Counted from the stretch's first letter, positions 16,434 to 25,651 are shown. The stretch: DNA of 34,352 nt from Candidatus Hebobacteria bacterium (GCA_029821885.1 JALGXV010000005.1:1-34352), one strand, 5' to 3'. Numbers and translations: made by a program. Notes: generated by a model from the letters alone, not told the origin.

Positions 16434-17459
16434 TCACAGAATGAGCATCGCGTCCCCAAAGCTGAGGAAGCGATAACGCCGTTCGAGCGCCTCGTCATAG
16501 GCGCGCATCACCTGCTCCCGCTCGGCAAACGCGCAGACCAATGCGAGCAGTGTCGAGCGCGGCAGGTGGAAGTTGGTCAGGAGCGCTCCGACCGAGCGGA
16601 AGCGATACCCCGGCATGATGAACAGCTCGGTGCTGGCCTCACCGGCCCGCAGTCGGCCGTCATCCCTCGTCGCTGCCTCCAGCGCTCTCGCAGTGCTGGT
16701 GCCAACGGCCACCACGCGGCCCCCCCGGGACAGGGTGGCCGAGACAGCTTCGGCCGCTTGCTCGGAGATGGAGTAGCTCTCCGCGTGCATGCGGTGGTCC
16801 TCCACGTGCGCTGTGTGGATCGGCCGGAAGGTCCCCAGCCCGATATGGAGCGTGACATACACGACGGCCCCGGCTCGGCTCCGCACGGCCTTCAGTGTGT
16901 GGCGGGAGAAGTGCAGCCCAGCGGTCGGAGCTGCGCTGGCCCCGGCCCTGCGCGCGTAGACGGTCTGGTAGTCGCTCTCGTCCCTCAGCTCCCGCCGCAC
17001 GTACGGAGGCGTCGGAACTTCCCCGGCCGCGGACAGCGCGGCCGCCAAGTCGCCGGTACTGGAGAACCGCAGCACTCTGCTTCCCTCCCGGGTCCGGCCG
17101 ACGACTTCCGCCTGGAGGGCACCCTCCCCGAAGCTCAACCGTCTCCCCACAGGCATCCGTCGGCCCGGGGTGACGAGGGCCTCCCACACGCCATCCCCAA
17201 GTTCAGACAGGAGAAGCACTTCCGCCTTGCCGCCACCAGGCTCTCGGCGGCCTGTGAGGCGGGCGCGGATGACCTTGGTATCGTTGAGGACAACGACGTC
17301 CGTGGGTAGAAGGTGCTCCGGGAAGTCTCGGAAGACGCGATGCTCGATCTGGCCGGAGCCTCGGTGCAGCACGAGCATCCTCGACGAGTCCCGCGGCCGG
17401 GCCGGCTCCTGGGCGATCAAGTCCGAGGGGAGTTCGTAGTCCAGATCCTCGACGAGCAT
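16434..17459 (-). CDS. queA: tRNA preQ1 ribosyltransferase-isomerase
   Basis: 341 aa, the normal length. QueA transfers and isomerises the ribosyl moiety of SAM onto preQ1-modified tRNA to give epoxyqueuosine. Recognisable are the N-terminus DLDYELPSDLIAQEPA, VVLNDTKVIRARL, TAGLHFS, YVTLHIGLGTFRPI and TNFHLPRSTLLALV. The start ATG at 17459 has only a weak ribosome site. No other queuosine genes are in the window. Confidence 0.96.
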   Translation of the reverse strand: MLVEDLDYELPSDLIAQEPARPRDSSRMLVLHRGSGQIEHRVFRDFPEHLLPTDVVVLNDTKVIRARLTGRREPGGGKAEVLLLSELGDGVWEALVTPGRRMPVGRRLSFGEGALQAEVVGRTREGSRVLRFSSTGDLAAALSAAGEVPTPPYVRRELRDESDYQTVYARRAGASAAPTAGLHFSRHTLKAVRSRAGAVVYVTLHIGLGTFRPIHTAHVEDHRMHAESYSISEQAAEAVSATLSRGGRVVAVGTSTARALEAATRDDGRLRAGEASTELFIMPGYRFRSVGALLTNFHLPRSTLLALVCAFAEREQVMRAYDEALERRYRFLSFGDAMLIL

Positions 17460-17630
17460 TCAGTCTGATCACCGGCGGCCGCTGGTCCGGAATCCACCCG
17501 AGCGCGTGCGGGCGGGCGAGCCGACTGGCCCCCGGACGGAGCCGGACGGTCGCTGCCGAGTGAGATCGGAGACGCTGTGGGTCCCGGTGGCTGACATTGA
17601 CGGCTGCTCCGGCTGACCACTTCTGCGCGC

Positions 17631-17670
17631 TGCCTCCCGCGTCCTCCCGCGTCCTCCCGCGTCTTCCCGC
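17631..17670. repeat. Four tandem copies of a 10-bp unit
   Basis: In the 256-nt gap upstream of queA, the decamer gtcctcccgc is repeated head to tail, with two exact central copies and imperfect flanking ones (tgcctcccgc, gtcttcccgc). On the minus strand it reads as four GGGAGGACGC-like purine-rich units. Otherwise this gap (17460-17715) shows no gene and no convincing -10/-35 pair. Confidence 0.9.
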
Positions 17671-17715
17671 GAGGCCGGTGAGGCAGTAGAGGATGACCTG
17701 GCGGAGGAGGCCGCT

Positions 17716-18054
17716 CTACTCGGTTTCGCGCTCCCCGAAGAGCGTGAGCGAACGTTGGACGTAGTCCTCTTCGAGCATGCTGAAGTGCTGTTCGAAGGAA
17801 AGGAGCCACAGCAAGACGACGGCCTTCTCCGGGGTATACTCGAGGACGCGAGAGAAGAAGTCGGCGACGATCTCCTCGTAGCTCCGAGTGTTCTCCTCGC
17901 TGTCGATCACATAGGGGGCGCCTTCACCCGAGTCCTCATGCATCTGGACCTGCAGCCGGTCGAGGAAATCACGGACCGTGGCCGGGGTGGCGCGTTCGAG
18001 GTGCTCCCCGAATTCCTGCTTCACGAGATCGCGCAGTTCAGCTACCGTCAGCAT
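17716..18054 (-). CDS. Small conserved-looking protein of unknown function
   Basis: 112 aa, acidic, predicted mostly helical (LTVAELRDLVKQEF at the N-terminus, VVLLWLLSFEQHFSMLEEDYVQRSL near the C-terminus). I chose ATG 18054 rather than the frame opening at 18096, because it starts the structured part and leaves 25 nt to the hpf stop. No catalytic motif, signal or membrane segment is seen. Its place right behind hpf suggests co-expression with the hibernation factor. I do not recognise the family. Confidence 0.7.
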   Translation of the reverse strand: MLTVAELRDLVKQEFGEHLERATPATVRDFLDRLQVQMHEDSGEGAPYVIDSEENTRSYEEIVADFFSRVLEYTPEKAVVLLWLLSFEQHFSMLEEDYVQRSLTLFGERETE

Positions 18055-18079
18055 ACTCTCCGAGCTTCCCCAGGCCGGG

Positions 18080-18616
18080 TCAGAACTCCGGCTCAATCAA
18101 ACCGTAGTTCCCGTCCCGGCGACGGTATATCACGTTGACCTGTTCCGTCTCGGCATTGCGGAAGACGAAGAAATCGTGTCCCACAAGCTCCATCTGAGCC
18201 GCGGCTTCCTCGGGGTTCATGGGTTTGACCGTGAAGCGCTTGCTCCGGACTAGCCGCGGCTCGAAATCCTCCTCGGCCTCCTCGGCCTCCTCGGCTTCCC
18301 AGGCTTGCCTGGTTTCCGCCGAGCTGCGGTAGCGCTCCATCATCTTGCTTCGCGACTTCTTGACGCGTCGCTCGAGCTTATCCATGAGGCTGTCTATGGC
18401 GGACCGCAGGTCGATCGCACGGTCTTCGCCTCGGACGATGATGCCGTTCGCGTTCAGTACGATCTCGACCACGCGCCACTGCCGCTCGCGGGAACAGGTG
18501 ATGTCGACCGTACCTACCTGCCGCAGCAGTCGCCCCAGCTTCTCCAGCTTCTTCTCCGCCACCTCCTTGAGGTCCGGTGGCACAGTCACTCCCTTTGCTG
18601 TGATGTTGATCTGCAT
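18080..18616 (-). CDS. hpf: Ribosome hibernation promoting factor, long form
   Basis: 178 aa. The N-terminal RaiA/YfiA fold (1-100: MQINITAKGVTVPPDLKEVAEKK..., with a basic helix KSRSKMMERYR) is joined through an acidic Ala-Glu linker (107-119) to the C-terminal dimerisation domain (121-178: LVRSKRFTVKPMNPEEA..., VIYRRRDGNYGLIEP). The long form dimerises 70S ribosomes into 100S particles in stationary phase. AAGGAG lies 6 nt before ATG 18616, inside the end of ispDF, whose stop is only 2 nt upstream. The linker is encoded by near-tandem ctcctcggc triplet runs. Confidence 0.95.
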   Translation of the reverse strand: MQINITAKGVTVPPDLKEVAEKKLEKLGRLLRQVGTVDITCSRERQWRVVEIVLNANGIIVRGEDRAIDLRSAIDSLMDKLERRVKKSRSKMMERYRSSAETRQAWEAEEAEEAEEDFEPRLVRSKRFTVKPMNPEEAAAQMELVGHDFFVFRNAETEQVNVIYRRRDGNYGLIEPEF

Positions 18617-18618
18617 GT

Positions 18619-19761
18619 CTACTCCTTCGGCTCCTCTGTATCCCACCGACGCTTACAGTCCCTGCTGACCGTGGCTACGGCCTGTGTGGCGATACCTTCG
18701 CCCCGGCCCGTGAACCCCATGCCTTCGCTGGTCTTGCCCTTCACGCTTACCCGGGATGTGTCCGTCCCCATCGCACTCGCGAGGGAGCGGCGCATATCGG
18801 CAATGTGCGGTGCGACGCGCGGCTCTTCTGCGATGACCACCGCGTCGACGTTCTCAATGCGCCAGCCCGACTCCTTCACGGTGTTAGACACGCGTTCGAG
18901 CAGAGCAATGCTGCTGATGCCCTCGTACTTGGGGTCAGTGTCCGGGAAATGCCCGCCGATGTCCCCCGCACCGACGGCGCCCAGCAGCGCGTCGCACACG
19001 GCATGGCAGACAACATCTGCATCAGAATGCCCCACCAGACCCCGACTCTCCCGGAACCTCACCCCGGCAAGAACCAGCGGCCGGTCCTCCGCGAAGCGAT
19101 GTGCATCATACCCTATGCCGGTCCTCGTCGTGGTCTGCGGGTAGGTTCCCTGTGTGCCCAACTGGATCATCTGTTCGCCTCGGCCGACATCCTCCGGCCA
19201 CGTGATCTTGATGTTATCGCGATCACCCGGGACGACCTGGACTCGATGGCCCAGTCGCTCCGCCAGCGAGGCATCGTCTGTGCCCTCGAAGCCGGCCGAG
19301 GCCGCCTCCGCGTGGGCCTGCACGAGCAGCTCCCTGCGAAAGGCCTGCGGCGTCTGCACAAGCCACAGGCGGGAGCGGTCGAGCGTCCCGGTGACTCTGA
19401 GCTCCGCGCCAACCTCCTTCACCGTGTCGGTCGCCGGGACGGCCGCAATGGCCGCGCCATGCTCGGCGGCGGCCGCCAGGCACCGGCGGACCAGGCCGGA
19501 CGTGACGAACGGCCGCGCGGCATCGTGGACGACGACCAGGTCGCAGCCCGGGCTCACCTCCGCCAACGCCGCCTGCACGGACTGCTGCCGTCTCGCGCCA
19601 CCGGCGACGACCCGCTCGCTCTGGCTGCTTCCGGGCCGCAGCAAGACCGTTCGCGCTCGTTCCACGTCCTCAGGGGCAACCGCCAACACGATCTCGGCGA
19701 TCTCGTGGCAAGCGCGGAGCACTTCGAGCGAGTAGGAGGCCAGCGGCCTGCCCCCGAGCAT
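18619..19761 (-). CDS. ispDF: Bifunctional IspD-IspF isoprenoid synthase (MEP pathway)
   Basis: From ATG 19761, 380 aa: IspD (cytidylyltransferase, VVHDAARP, VQTPQAF) up to about residue 223, then IspF (MECDP synthase; TGIGYDAHRF, GHSDADVVCHAVCDALLGA, GDIGGHFPDTD). IspD converts MEP to CDP-ME and IspF cyclises CDP-MEP. The ATG cannot be the true N-terminus. In-frame codons upstream encode the conserved IspD start [14 protein letters not shown] and the lysine-bearing SDSKAFAMLGGRPL, including the CTP-binding Gly-rich loop, Arg and Lys. That stretch (to about 19836, open to a TGA at 19885-19887) has no ATG, GTG or TTG and overlaps the end of the PIN/TRAM gene. AGGAGG is present at 19864-19869. 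See findings. Confidence 0.9.
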   Translation of the reverse strand: MLGGRPLASYSLEVLRACHEIAEIVLAVAPEDVERARTVLLRPGSSQSERVVAGGARRQQSVQAALAEVSPGCDLVVVHDAARPFVTSGLVRRCLAAAAEHGAAIAAVPATDTVKEVGAELRVTGTLDRSRLWLVQTPQAFRRELLVQAHAEAASAGFEGTDDASLAERLGHRVQVVPGDRDNIKITWPEDVGRGEQMIQLGTQGTYPQTTTRTGIGYDAHRFAEDRPLVLAGVRFRESRGLVGHSDADVVCHAVCDALLGAVGAGDIGGHFPDTDPKYEGISSIALLERVSNTVKESGWRIENVDAVVIAEEPRVAPHIADMRRSLASAMGTDTSRVSVKGKTSEGMGFTGRGEGIATQAVATVSRDCKRRWDTEEPKE

Positions 19762-19783
19762 TGCGAAAGCCTTGCTGTCTGAG

Positions 19784-20953
19784 CTACGAAGTCTTTCGCC
19801 GCGCCCCGCCGCCGCTATTACCGCGGCCGCGCCTGTCTGAGTGCTGGCGCCCTGCGCCGTCTTCCTCCTGCGGATAGCCGAATATCATCTTGCCGGCCAC
19901 CGTCTGCAGCACGCTGGTAACTGCGATCGGGATCGTCTCGCCGATACGACTCTTGCCGCGCTCGACGACCACCATCGTCCCGTCGTCGAGGTAGGCCACG
20001 CCCTGCTCCGGCTCCTTGCCCTCTCTCACGACGGTCACCGTCATCTCCTCGCCGGGCAGAACGACCGGCTTCACGGCATTCGCGAGCTCGTTGACGTTGA
20101 GGACGCGTATGCCCTGGACCTGTGCCACCTTGTTCAGGTTGAAGTCATTGGTGACGATCACTCCATCCACGTCTTTCGCGAGCTGTACGAGCTTCCCGTC
20201 CACGGGCTCGCCGCTCCGAAACGTCCTCTCGTAATCATCGAAGACGCGCATATCGAGGTCGCGCTCCTGCTGCATGCCGTTCAGGATGTCCAGCCCGCGT
20301 CGACCCCGGTTGCGTCTGAGAGTATCGGATGAATCGGCGATCAGATGCAGCTCCTCCAGCACGAAGTCCGGCAGGAGAATGGGTCCCTCTATGAAGCCAG
20401 CACGCGTGATGTCGGCGATACGGCCGTCGATTATGACGTTTGTGTCGAGCAGCTTCGGCGACGTGCTCGGGTCGGGATTCTCTCCCGCCGACTCGCCGGC
20501 CCGGCCTGGGCCGGGGAAGAAGAAGTAGAGCTCTTCCTTCATGCTCAGCGTTATCGCCACGCCGAAGTAGATGCTCACAATGCCTACCAGCAACACGAGC
20601 TGCGGCCCGAACCCTTCGACTCTGATCAGCACCATTCCCAGCAGCGCCGTCATGCCCAGACCGATGAACACGCCCAGGAGGATGGCCGCCTTGTCTCGGG
20701 CCGGGACGCGCCGCAGGTCGGACAGCAACCCGCCTGATAATTCCAGTGCTTGGCGATAGATGAGGCTCGCGAGAGTGAATCCCAGCACCAGCCCGAGCGC
20801 GCCGAACATGGCCGTGTAGACCTGCTCGAAATACTGGAATGAGGTGGAGTCCTTGTACTTCGCAATGTAGGGGTCAGACCACTGCACCGCCACCCACGCG
20901 GCGATGCTGGCGACAGCCAGGCTGAACGCAAGGCCTATAAGTCGTGCGATCAT
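19784..20953 (-). CDS. Membrane PIN-TRAM domain protein (YacL type)
   Basis: 389 aa. Four N-terminal membrane helices (about 5-25, 47-67, 90-112, 118-138), a PIN nuclease domain from about 165 ([11 protein letters not shown] with Asp170, [37 protein letters not shown]) and a TRAM RNA-binding domain at about 297-357. The last about 27 residues are a basic Gly/Arg/Ser tail whose codons overlap the IspD N-terminus. ATG 20953 has the full AAGGAGGTGA ribosome site; the GTG at 20962 lies inside that site. The PIN/TRAM-ispD-ispF order is known from Firmicutes. Confidence 0.92.
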   Translation of the reverse strand: MIARLIGLAFSLAVASIAAWVAVQWSDPYIAKYKDSTSFQYFEQVYTAMFGALGLVLGFTLASLIYRQALELSGGLLSDLRRVPARDKAAILLGVFIGLGMTALLGMVLIRVEGFGPQLVLLVGIVSIYFGVAITLSMKEELYFFFPGPGRAGESAGENPDPSTSPKLLDTNVIIDGRIADITRAGFIEGPILLPDFVLEELHLIADSSDTLRRNRGRRGLDILNGMQQERDLDMRVFDDYERTFRSGEPVDGKLVQLAKDVDGVIVTNDFNLNKVAQVQGIRVLNVNELANAVKPVVLPGEEMTVTVVREGKEPEQGVAYLDDGTMVVVERGKSRIGETIPIAVTSVLQTVAGKMIFGYPQEEDGAGRQHSDRRGRGNSGGGARRKTS

Positions 20954-20986
20954 CCGGTTCACCTCCTTCCTGTTCCGACGTTCTCC

Positions 20987-21202
20987 TCAACTCGACACTG
21001 CCCGATACTGCCCGGCGGGCAAGACCCGCTGCTCCGAACCCACCACACCGGAGCCAACCACCTGGGCGTGAAACCACACATCCAGCGCCGCCGGTACGAT
21101 GGTCTTCCTTCGCCGCGGCCTCCGGCTGCGCCTGCTGCGTGGCCAAGCATCACGGAGCCCCGCGCGCCGGCTCTGTAACTCTGATTGCGAGGGAGAGTCC
21201 AT
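20987..21202 (-). CDS. Putative 71-aa basic small protein
   Basis: ATG 21202 is preceded by GGAGGTGAGT, an excellent ribosome site, and the stop lies 33 nt before the PIN/TRAM ATG. The middle is Arg-rich (PRSRRSRRPRRRK), followed by a more regular TIVPAALDVWFHAQVVGSGVV. No family is recognised. Evidence is the ribosome site and spacing only; it could instead be a leader peptide or a chance ORF. A structured RNA segment lies immediately upstream. Confidence 0.4.
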   Translation of the reverse strand: MDSPSQSELQSRRAGLRDAWPRSRRSRRPRRRKTIVPAALDVWFHAQVVGSGVVGSEQRVLPAGQYRAVSS

Positions 21203-21221
21203 ACTCACCTCCGACGCAGTC

Positions 21222-21272
21222 ACGGGTATTCCTGCGTTCCTCCTGAGCAGGAGTGAAACACAGCAGATACCC
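21222..21272 (-). promoter_or_regulatory. Structured leader upstream of the 71-aa ORF
   Basis: GGGTAT (21224-21229) pairs with ATACCC (21267-21272), and inside it CTCCTG/CAGGAG (21240-21253) forms a perfect 6-bp hairpin with a 2-nt gap. The element ends about 20 nt before the ORF start and just before its ribosome site. In the same gap (21203-21631) I see a further perfect hairpin at 21371-21394, but no gene. Confidence 0.4.
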
Positions 21273-21370
21273 ACGCCGGGTCCCACCGCTCAGGGCTCGC
21301 CGTGCGTTTCCCCCGCGCCACCGGATGGGTCTGGAGGAGCAGCGCTTCGGGGGTCCCACTGCGCAGGGCG

Positions 21371-21394
21371 ATGCTCAGCTTCGACCCAAGCTGA
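21371..21394. other. Perfect 9-bp inverted repeat
   Basis: GCTCAGCTT and AAGCTGAGC flank a 6-nt loop (CGACCC). No T-run follows on either strand, so it is not an obvious intrinsic terminator; it may be a regulatory hairpin or a protein-binding site in the 430-nt leader between clpC and the small ORF. Confidence 0.6.
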
Positions 21395-21576
21395 GCGCAG
21401 GATGGGGGCTCGTCGGGGGGGAGCACTGCCCGGGAAGCCGTCCGGGGCCGGTCTGTGGCCACCCGGCTCGTCTCTCGAGGGGTCTGGGGGCGCCAGCGGG
21501 CGCGCCTCTGCAGCCTCCCAACGATCCCACCACGATCACGCCTGGCCCGCCTCGTCAGCTCATGAGATGCACAAGC

Positions 21577-21593
21577 CCCCGCCTGCGGCGGGG
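21577..21593 (-). terminator. GC-rich hairpin downstream of clpC, possible terminator
   Basis: CCCCGCC/GGCGGGG, 7 bp with a TGC loop, lies about 40 nt past the clpC stop. On the minus strand it is followed by GGCTTGTG, only a weak U-tract, so termination would be partial at best. Confidence 0.35.
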
Positions 21594-21631
21594 CCCTGCC
21601 TATCTCCAGGGTCGCCGGCGGGACCCGCCCG

Positions 21632-24136
21632 CTAATGCGTCAACGACGCAAGCTCCTCTTCCTTCCGGAATGCGATGGCGCCGTCCTCCAGCACGGCACG
21701 CACGGAATCTCCCTCCTGGAAGCTGCCATGCAGGAGCGACTCCGAAAGCGGATCCTCGACGAGCCGCTGAATGGCACGCCGCAGCGGCCGCGCACCCAGC
21801 GTCCGGTCGAAGCCTTCTCTGGCCAGCAGGTCCTTGACCTCTTCAGAGACAGTCAGTCGCAGGCCCTGGCTCTCTATCCTCTCCAAGAGCTGCCGCAGCA
21901 ACAGGTCCACGATCTGCTTGACCTGCTCCTGCGTCAGGGCATGGAAGACAATGACCTCGTCCACTCGGTTGAGGAACTCGGGGCGGAAGGTCTGCTTGAG
22001 TCTGTCGAGCACGACATCCTTCATGCGTTGATGGGAGTAGGCCTCCTCGTCCTCGCCGGTTCGCAGGCCCATGCCGACTCCGAGGTCGACCGAGCTGGTG
22101 CCGACGTTGCTCGTCATGATCAGAACCGTGTTGCGCAAATCAACAACGCGGCCCTGCGCGTCCGTCAGGCGCCCGTCCTCCATGACCTGCAGCAGAATGT
22201 TGAAGACCTCGTGGTGGGCCTTCTCTACCTCGTCGAGCAGAATCACCGAGTAGGGCTTCCTGCGCACCGCCTCGGTAAGCTGACCTCCTTCTTCGTAGCC
22301 GACATATCCGGGCGGGGCTCCGATCAAGCGAGACACCGTGTGCCGTTCGCGGTACTCGGACATATCGATGCGGATCATCGCATCCTCGTGGTCGAAGAGG
22401 AACTCCGCGAGCGCCCGGGCGAGCTCGGTCTTCCCGACGCCCGTCGGCCCCAGGAACAAGAAGGAGCCAACGGGCCGCCGCGGGTCTTTCAGGCCCGCAC
22501 GGCCGCGCCGCACGGCCCGCGACACCGCGCGGACCGCCTCCTCCTGTCCGACGATCCGCTCGTGAAGCCGGTCTTCCATCTGGAGCAGCTTCTCCGTCTC
22601 CCCCTCGGCGAGTCGAGACACGGGGACGCCCGTCCAGACCGATACAACGTGCGCGATGTCCTCCTCGCCGACGACATCGCGCTGCTCGGCCCGCTTCTTC
22701 CGCCACTCCTCCTCGAGGCCTGTCAGCTCCTCACGAAGCCGATGTCTCTCGTCGCGGAGTTGGACGCCGCGCTGGTAGTCGGTCTCCTCGCGTTCTAGAG
22801 GGCTGATGCTCACGACCTTCTGAAGCTCGCGAGACACTTCCTCAAGCGACTGCCGCACGCGCTTCACGTCCACCGGTGGCTCGCTTATCCGAAGTCGAAC
22901 TCGAGAGGCGGCCTCGTCCATGACATCGATCGCCTTGTCCGGCAGGAATCGATCTGAGATGTAGCGAGCGGCCAGCCGCGCAGACGCGAGCAGAGCGGCG
23001 TCGTCAATCGTGACGCGGTGGTGCGACTCATACCGCGAGCGCAGGCCCTTGAGGATCTCGATGGTCTCTTCCGTGGTCGGCTCTTCCACCATCACCGGCT
23101 GGAACCGGCGTTCCAGGGCCGGGTCCTTCTCTACGTGCTTCCTGTACTCGCCGAGGGTGGTGGCACCGATGCATTGCAGTTCGCCGCGGGAGAGGGCCGG
23201 CTTGAGAATGTTGGAGGCGTCAATCGCGCCTTCGGCAGCTCCGGCCCCGATCAATGTGTGGAGTTCGTCGACGAAGAGGATGATCTCGCCGTTGGCCTTC
23301 CGTATCTCATCGGTGACCCGCTTCATGCGCTCTTCGAACTCGCCGCGGTACTTCGTGCCTGCGACGAGCCCGGCGAGATCGAGCGCTATCACCCGCTTGC
23401 CGTGAAGGGCCTCCGGGACGTCTTTCCGTATGATCCTCTGCGCCAGGCCCTCGGCGATCGCGGTCTTGCCGACCCCGGGCTCCCCGATCAGGCACGGGTT
23501 GTTCTTCGTGCGCCTGCTCAGGATCTGGATGACGCGTTGGATTTCCTTGTGACGGCCGATGACGGGGTCGAGCTTATCCTCTGTCGCGTATTTAGTCAGA
23601 TCGCGGCCGAACGCGTCCAGCACCGGAGTGCTCGAACGGCCGCGGGCGGTGGGGGCGGCGGCGGCGGCGCCGCCGAGCAACTTGATGACTTCTCTGCGCA
23701 CCTGTTCGAGATCGACTCCGAGCGCCCGCAGCACGCGAACGGCCGTGCTGTCGGTCTCCCGCACGAGACCCAGGAGCAGGTGCTCCGTGTCCACGAAATT
23801 GGGAAGCCCCAGCTTGGGGTTGAGCTCTCTGGCTTCGTCCAGGGCGAGCTCGAGGACCCGGCGCGCGCCCGGGCTCCAGCTCCGAGAGCCCTGTCCCGGG
23901 GTACGCGTGTCCATCAAGTCCATCTGTCGCCGTATTTCATTCTGGGCGCGACCCAGGCTCACCCCGAGTCGTTCCAACACCCGCGCCGCAACACCGTCCT
24001 GTTCGCGAATCAGGCCGAGCAGCACGTGCTCAGTGCCAACGGTACTCCCGCGAAACCGGCGCGCTTCTTCCTTCGCGTACTGAACGACGCGGATGGCAGG
24101 CGGTGTGAATCGCTGCAGTAGCTCGCCGTCCGCCAT
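21632..24136 (-). CDS. clpC: ClpC AAA+ unfoldase
   Basis: 834 aa Hsp100 ATPase that feeds substrates to ClpP. Two Clp_N repeats (about 1-70 and 80-153), a Gly/Ala linker, AAA1 with Walker A GEPGVGKT (218-225) and Walker [11 protein letters not shown], a short ClpC-type middle domain (about 405-470), AAA2 with GPTGVGKTE and [11 protein letters not shown], and the C-terminal D2-small domain. GAGGAGGAAGAG precedes ATG 24136. The McsA, McsB and CtsR genes that accompany clpC in Bacillus are not here; the upstream gene is ilvE, 91 nt away. Confidence 0.96.
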   Translation of the reverse strand: MADGELLQRFTPPAIRVVQYAKEEARRFRGSTVGTEHVLLGLIREQDGVAARVLERLGVSLGRAQNEIRRQMDLMDTRTPGQGSRSWSPGARRVLELALDEARELNPKLGLPNFVDTEHLLLGLVRETDSTAVRVLRALGVDLEQVRREVIKLLGGAAAAAPTARGRSSTPVLDAFGRDLTKYATEDKLDPVIGRHKEIQRVIQILSRRTKNNPCLIGEPGVGKTAIAEGLAQRIIRKDVPEALHGKRVIALDLAGLVAGTKYRGEFEERMKRVTDEIRKANGEIILFVDELHTLIGAGAAEGAIDASNILKPALSRGELQCIGATTLGEYRKHVEKDPALERRFQPVMVEEPTTEETIEILKGLRSRYESHHRVTIDDAALLASARLAARYISDRFLPDKAIDVMDEAASRVRLRISEPPVDVKRVRQSLEEVSRELQKVVSISPLEREETDYQRGVQLRDERHRLREELTGLEEEWRKKRAEQRDVVGEEDIAHVVSVWTGVPVSRLAEGETEKLLQMEDRLHERIVGQEEAVRAVSRAVRRGRAGLKDPRRPVGSFLFLGPTGVGKTELARALAEFLFDHEDAMIRIDMSEYRERHTVSRLIGAPPGYVGYEEGGQLTEAVRRKPYSVILLDEVEKAHHEVFNILLQVMEDGRLTDAQGRVVDLRNTVLIMTSNVGTSSVDLGVGMGLRTGEDEEAYSHQRMKDVVLDRLKQTFRPEFLNRVDEVIVFHALTQEQVKQIVDLLLRQLLERIESQGLRLTVSEEVKDLLAREGFDRTLGARPLRRAIQRLVEDPLSESLLHGSFQEGDSVRAVLEDGAIAFRKEEELASLTH

Positions 24137-24227
24137 CTCTTCCTCCTCTCGGAACCCAACTTCCTCACAGGCCCGGTCCCGGCGAGCGGCCTTCGTCGAA
24201 GGCTCGGCCCCTCAGCGGCCGGACGGA

Positions 24228-25106
24228 TCAGCCTACTGATACACCCTCTGTGACCGTGACCTCTTTGAAGCGCTCCATCAGGCGCTTCGTGATCGGTCCC
24301 GGCTTCCCGTCCCCGATGATCCGCCCGTCACATCGCGCCACGGGCACAATCTCCGCCGCGGTCCCGGTCAGGAAGCACTCGTCGGCCGTATGGACCTCGT
24401 AAACGGTCACCTGCTCTTCCCGCGAAGGCAGCTCCATGGCCTCCGCGAGTTCGAGCACCACCTGGCGCGTGATCCCCTCGAGTAGTCCCGCATGCGGGGG
24501 CGGAGTCTTCAGCACCCCCCCCCGCACGATGAACAGGTTGTCTCCCGTCCCCTCCGTCACGTACCCGAAGTGGTTGAGCATCAGACCCTCGTGGGCCCCG
24601 ACCCGGGAAACCTCTATCATCGCAAGTATGTTGTTGAGGTAGTTCAGGGACTTGATCTCCGGATTAAGGGCCGTCGGCAGGTTCCTCCGCGTCGTGCACG
24701 TGATGAGATCCAACCCCTGCTCATATGCTTCCTCAGGGTAGAGTGAAATACTGGAGGCGATCACTACGATTGTCGGAGGCGTGTGACAATTCATCGGATT
24801 CAGTCCGAGATCGCCCTCCCCGCGGCTCACGACAACTCTGATGTAGCAGTCCTGCAGTTCATTCTGCCGGACGGTCTCGACAATGACGTCCTTCAGCTCT
24901 TCCGGAGTTAGGGGAATATCGAGCGCAATTGCCTTGGCACCCCGATAGAGCCGTTCGAGGTGCTGATCCAGGCGGAATATGCGGCCGTTGTAGCCTCGTA
25001 TGCCTTCGAAGACCCCATCCCCATAGAGGTACCCGCGGTCGAAGACGGAGACCTTCGCCTCGGATTGGGGGACGAACTTCCCGTTGACGTAAACCGATTC
25101 TCCCAC
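24228..25106 (-). CDS. ilvE: Branched-chain amino acid aminotransferase (class IV)
   Basis: 292 aa PLP enzyme, last step of Val/Leu/Ile synthesis. The PLP lysine is Lys152 in PEIKSLNYLNNILA; FDRGYLYGDGVFEGIRGYNGR (about 22-42), VTEGTGDNLFIV and the ADECFLTGTAAEIVPV motif are typical of IlvE rather than D-amino-acid aminotransferase. The start is GTG at 25106, with GGGGA about 8 nt upstream and a promoter at 25137-25165. Confidence 0.9.
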   Translation of the reverse strand: MGESVYVNGKFVPQSEAKVSVFDRGYLYGDGVFEGIRGYNGRIFRLDQHLERLYRGAKAIALDIPLTPEELKDVIVETVRQNELQDCYIRVVVSRGEGDLGLNPMNCHTPPTIVVIASSISLYPEEAYEQGLDLITCTTRRNLPTALNPEIKSLNYLNNILAMIEVSRVGAHEGLMLNHFGYVTEGTGDNLFIVRGGVLKTPPPHAGLLEGITRQVVLELAEAMELPSREEQVTVYEVHTADECFLTGTAAEIVPVARCDGRIIGDGKPGPITKRLMERFKEVTVTEGVSVG

Positions 25107-25136
25107 TAGCCGGTCCCCATACAGATTTCTATCAGT

Positions 25137-25165
25137 ATGTTACCACAAAAGACAGGGGGTGACAA
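25137..25165 (-). promoter_or_regulatory. Sigma-70-type promoter of ilvE
   Basis: Minus strand -35 TTGTCA (25160-25165), 17-bp spacer, -10 TAACAT (25137-25142). The predicted transcript starts about 25 nt before the ilvE GTG. Confidence 0.7.
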
Positions 25166-25225
25166 CCGAGCGGCTTCGTGGGGCTTGTGCAGACCCAGTG
25201 ATGCAGGGGAAACTGGGGAAGGCAG

Positions 25226-25315
25226 CGGAGAGGGAGGGATTCGAACCCTCGATAGAGCTTTTGGCCCTATAACCGCTTAGCAGGCGGATGCCTTCAACCA
25301 CTCGGCCACCTCTCC
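25226..25315 (-). tRNA. tRNA-Ser (GCT)
   Basis: 90-nt class II tRNA with 7-bp acceptor GGAGAGG/CCTCTCC, anticodon loop CTGCTAA (anticodon GCT), a long variable arm (about 17 nt, GGGCCAAAAGCTC-type stem-loop) and T arm GGTTCGAATCC. Discriminator G. No CCA is encoded, unlike the initiator tRNA in the same window. Confidence 0.96.
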
Positions 25316-25329
25316 GGTGAGAGCACCGT

Positions 25330-25358
25330 ATCGTACCACAATCGTGTGGAGGGGACAA
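25330..25358 (-). promoter_or_regulatory. Sigma-70-type promoter of tRNA-Ser
   Basis: Minus strand -35 TTGTCC (25353-25358), 17-bp spacer, -10 TACGAT (25330-25335), ending 14 nt before the mature tRNA 5' end. Confidence 0.7.
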
Positions 25359-25472
25359 GGAGAGGGCGGCCGGACTCGCCGCCCAAGGAGCTGCCACATG
25401 CGTGCGACGAGCCGGGGAGCCGGCGCCGGGACGACACCCGACGCTCACCCGAGATCACCAGACGGAGCAGGA

Positions 25473-25625
25473 CTACCCGGCCGCATGCCCGATGCCGGCT
25501 CCGGGCACCCCGCGGGAGCCGTCGCGCGGGCGCAGCAACACGCGCAGCGCGACAGCGACAGCGTAGACGCCGAGCAGCGCCGCGGCGCCCCAAAACGAAA
25601 CGCCTGCACAAACCCAGCAGACCAT
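25473..25625 (-). CDS. Putative 50-aa single-pass membrane small protein
   Basis: ATG 25625 preceded at about 10 nt by GAGGTGAG. Residues 1-27 form a Cys-containing hydrophobic segment (MVCWVCAGVSFWGAAALLGV), followed by an Arg-rich, Gly-rich tail, which would place the C-terminus in the cytoplasm. It lies 26 nt downstream of another small ORF. Nothing else explains the 25359-25978 gap. The evidence is limited to the ribosome site and hydrophobic profile. Confidence 0.4.
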   Translation of the reverse strand: MVCWVCAGVSFWGAAALLGVYAVAVALRVLLRPRDGSRGVPGAGIGHAAG

Positions 25626-25651
25626 CTTCGTACCACTCACCTCGAACAGAA

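Noticed and set aside
21276-21287. GGTGGGACCCGG on the minus strand, close to the T-box core GGTGGnACCnCG
   Set aside because: One mismatch in the core, no recognisable stem I or specifier loop upstream, no following terminator, and no amino-acid or tRNA-synthetase gene behind it.
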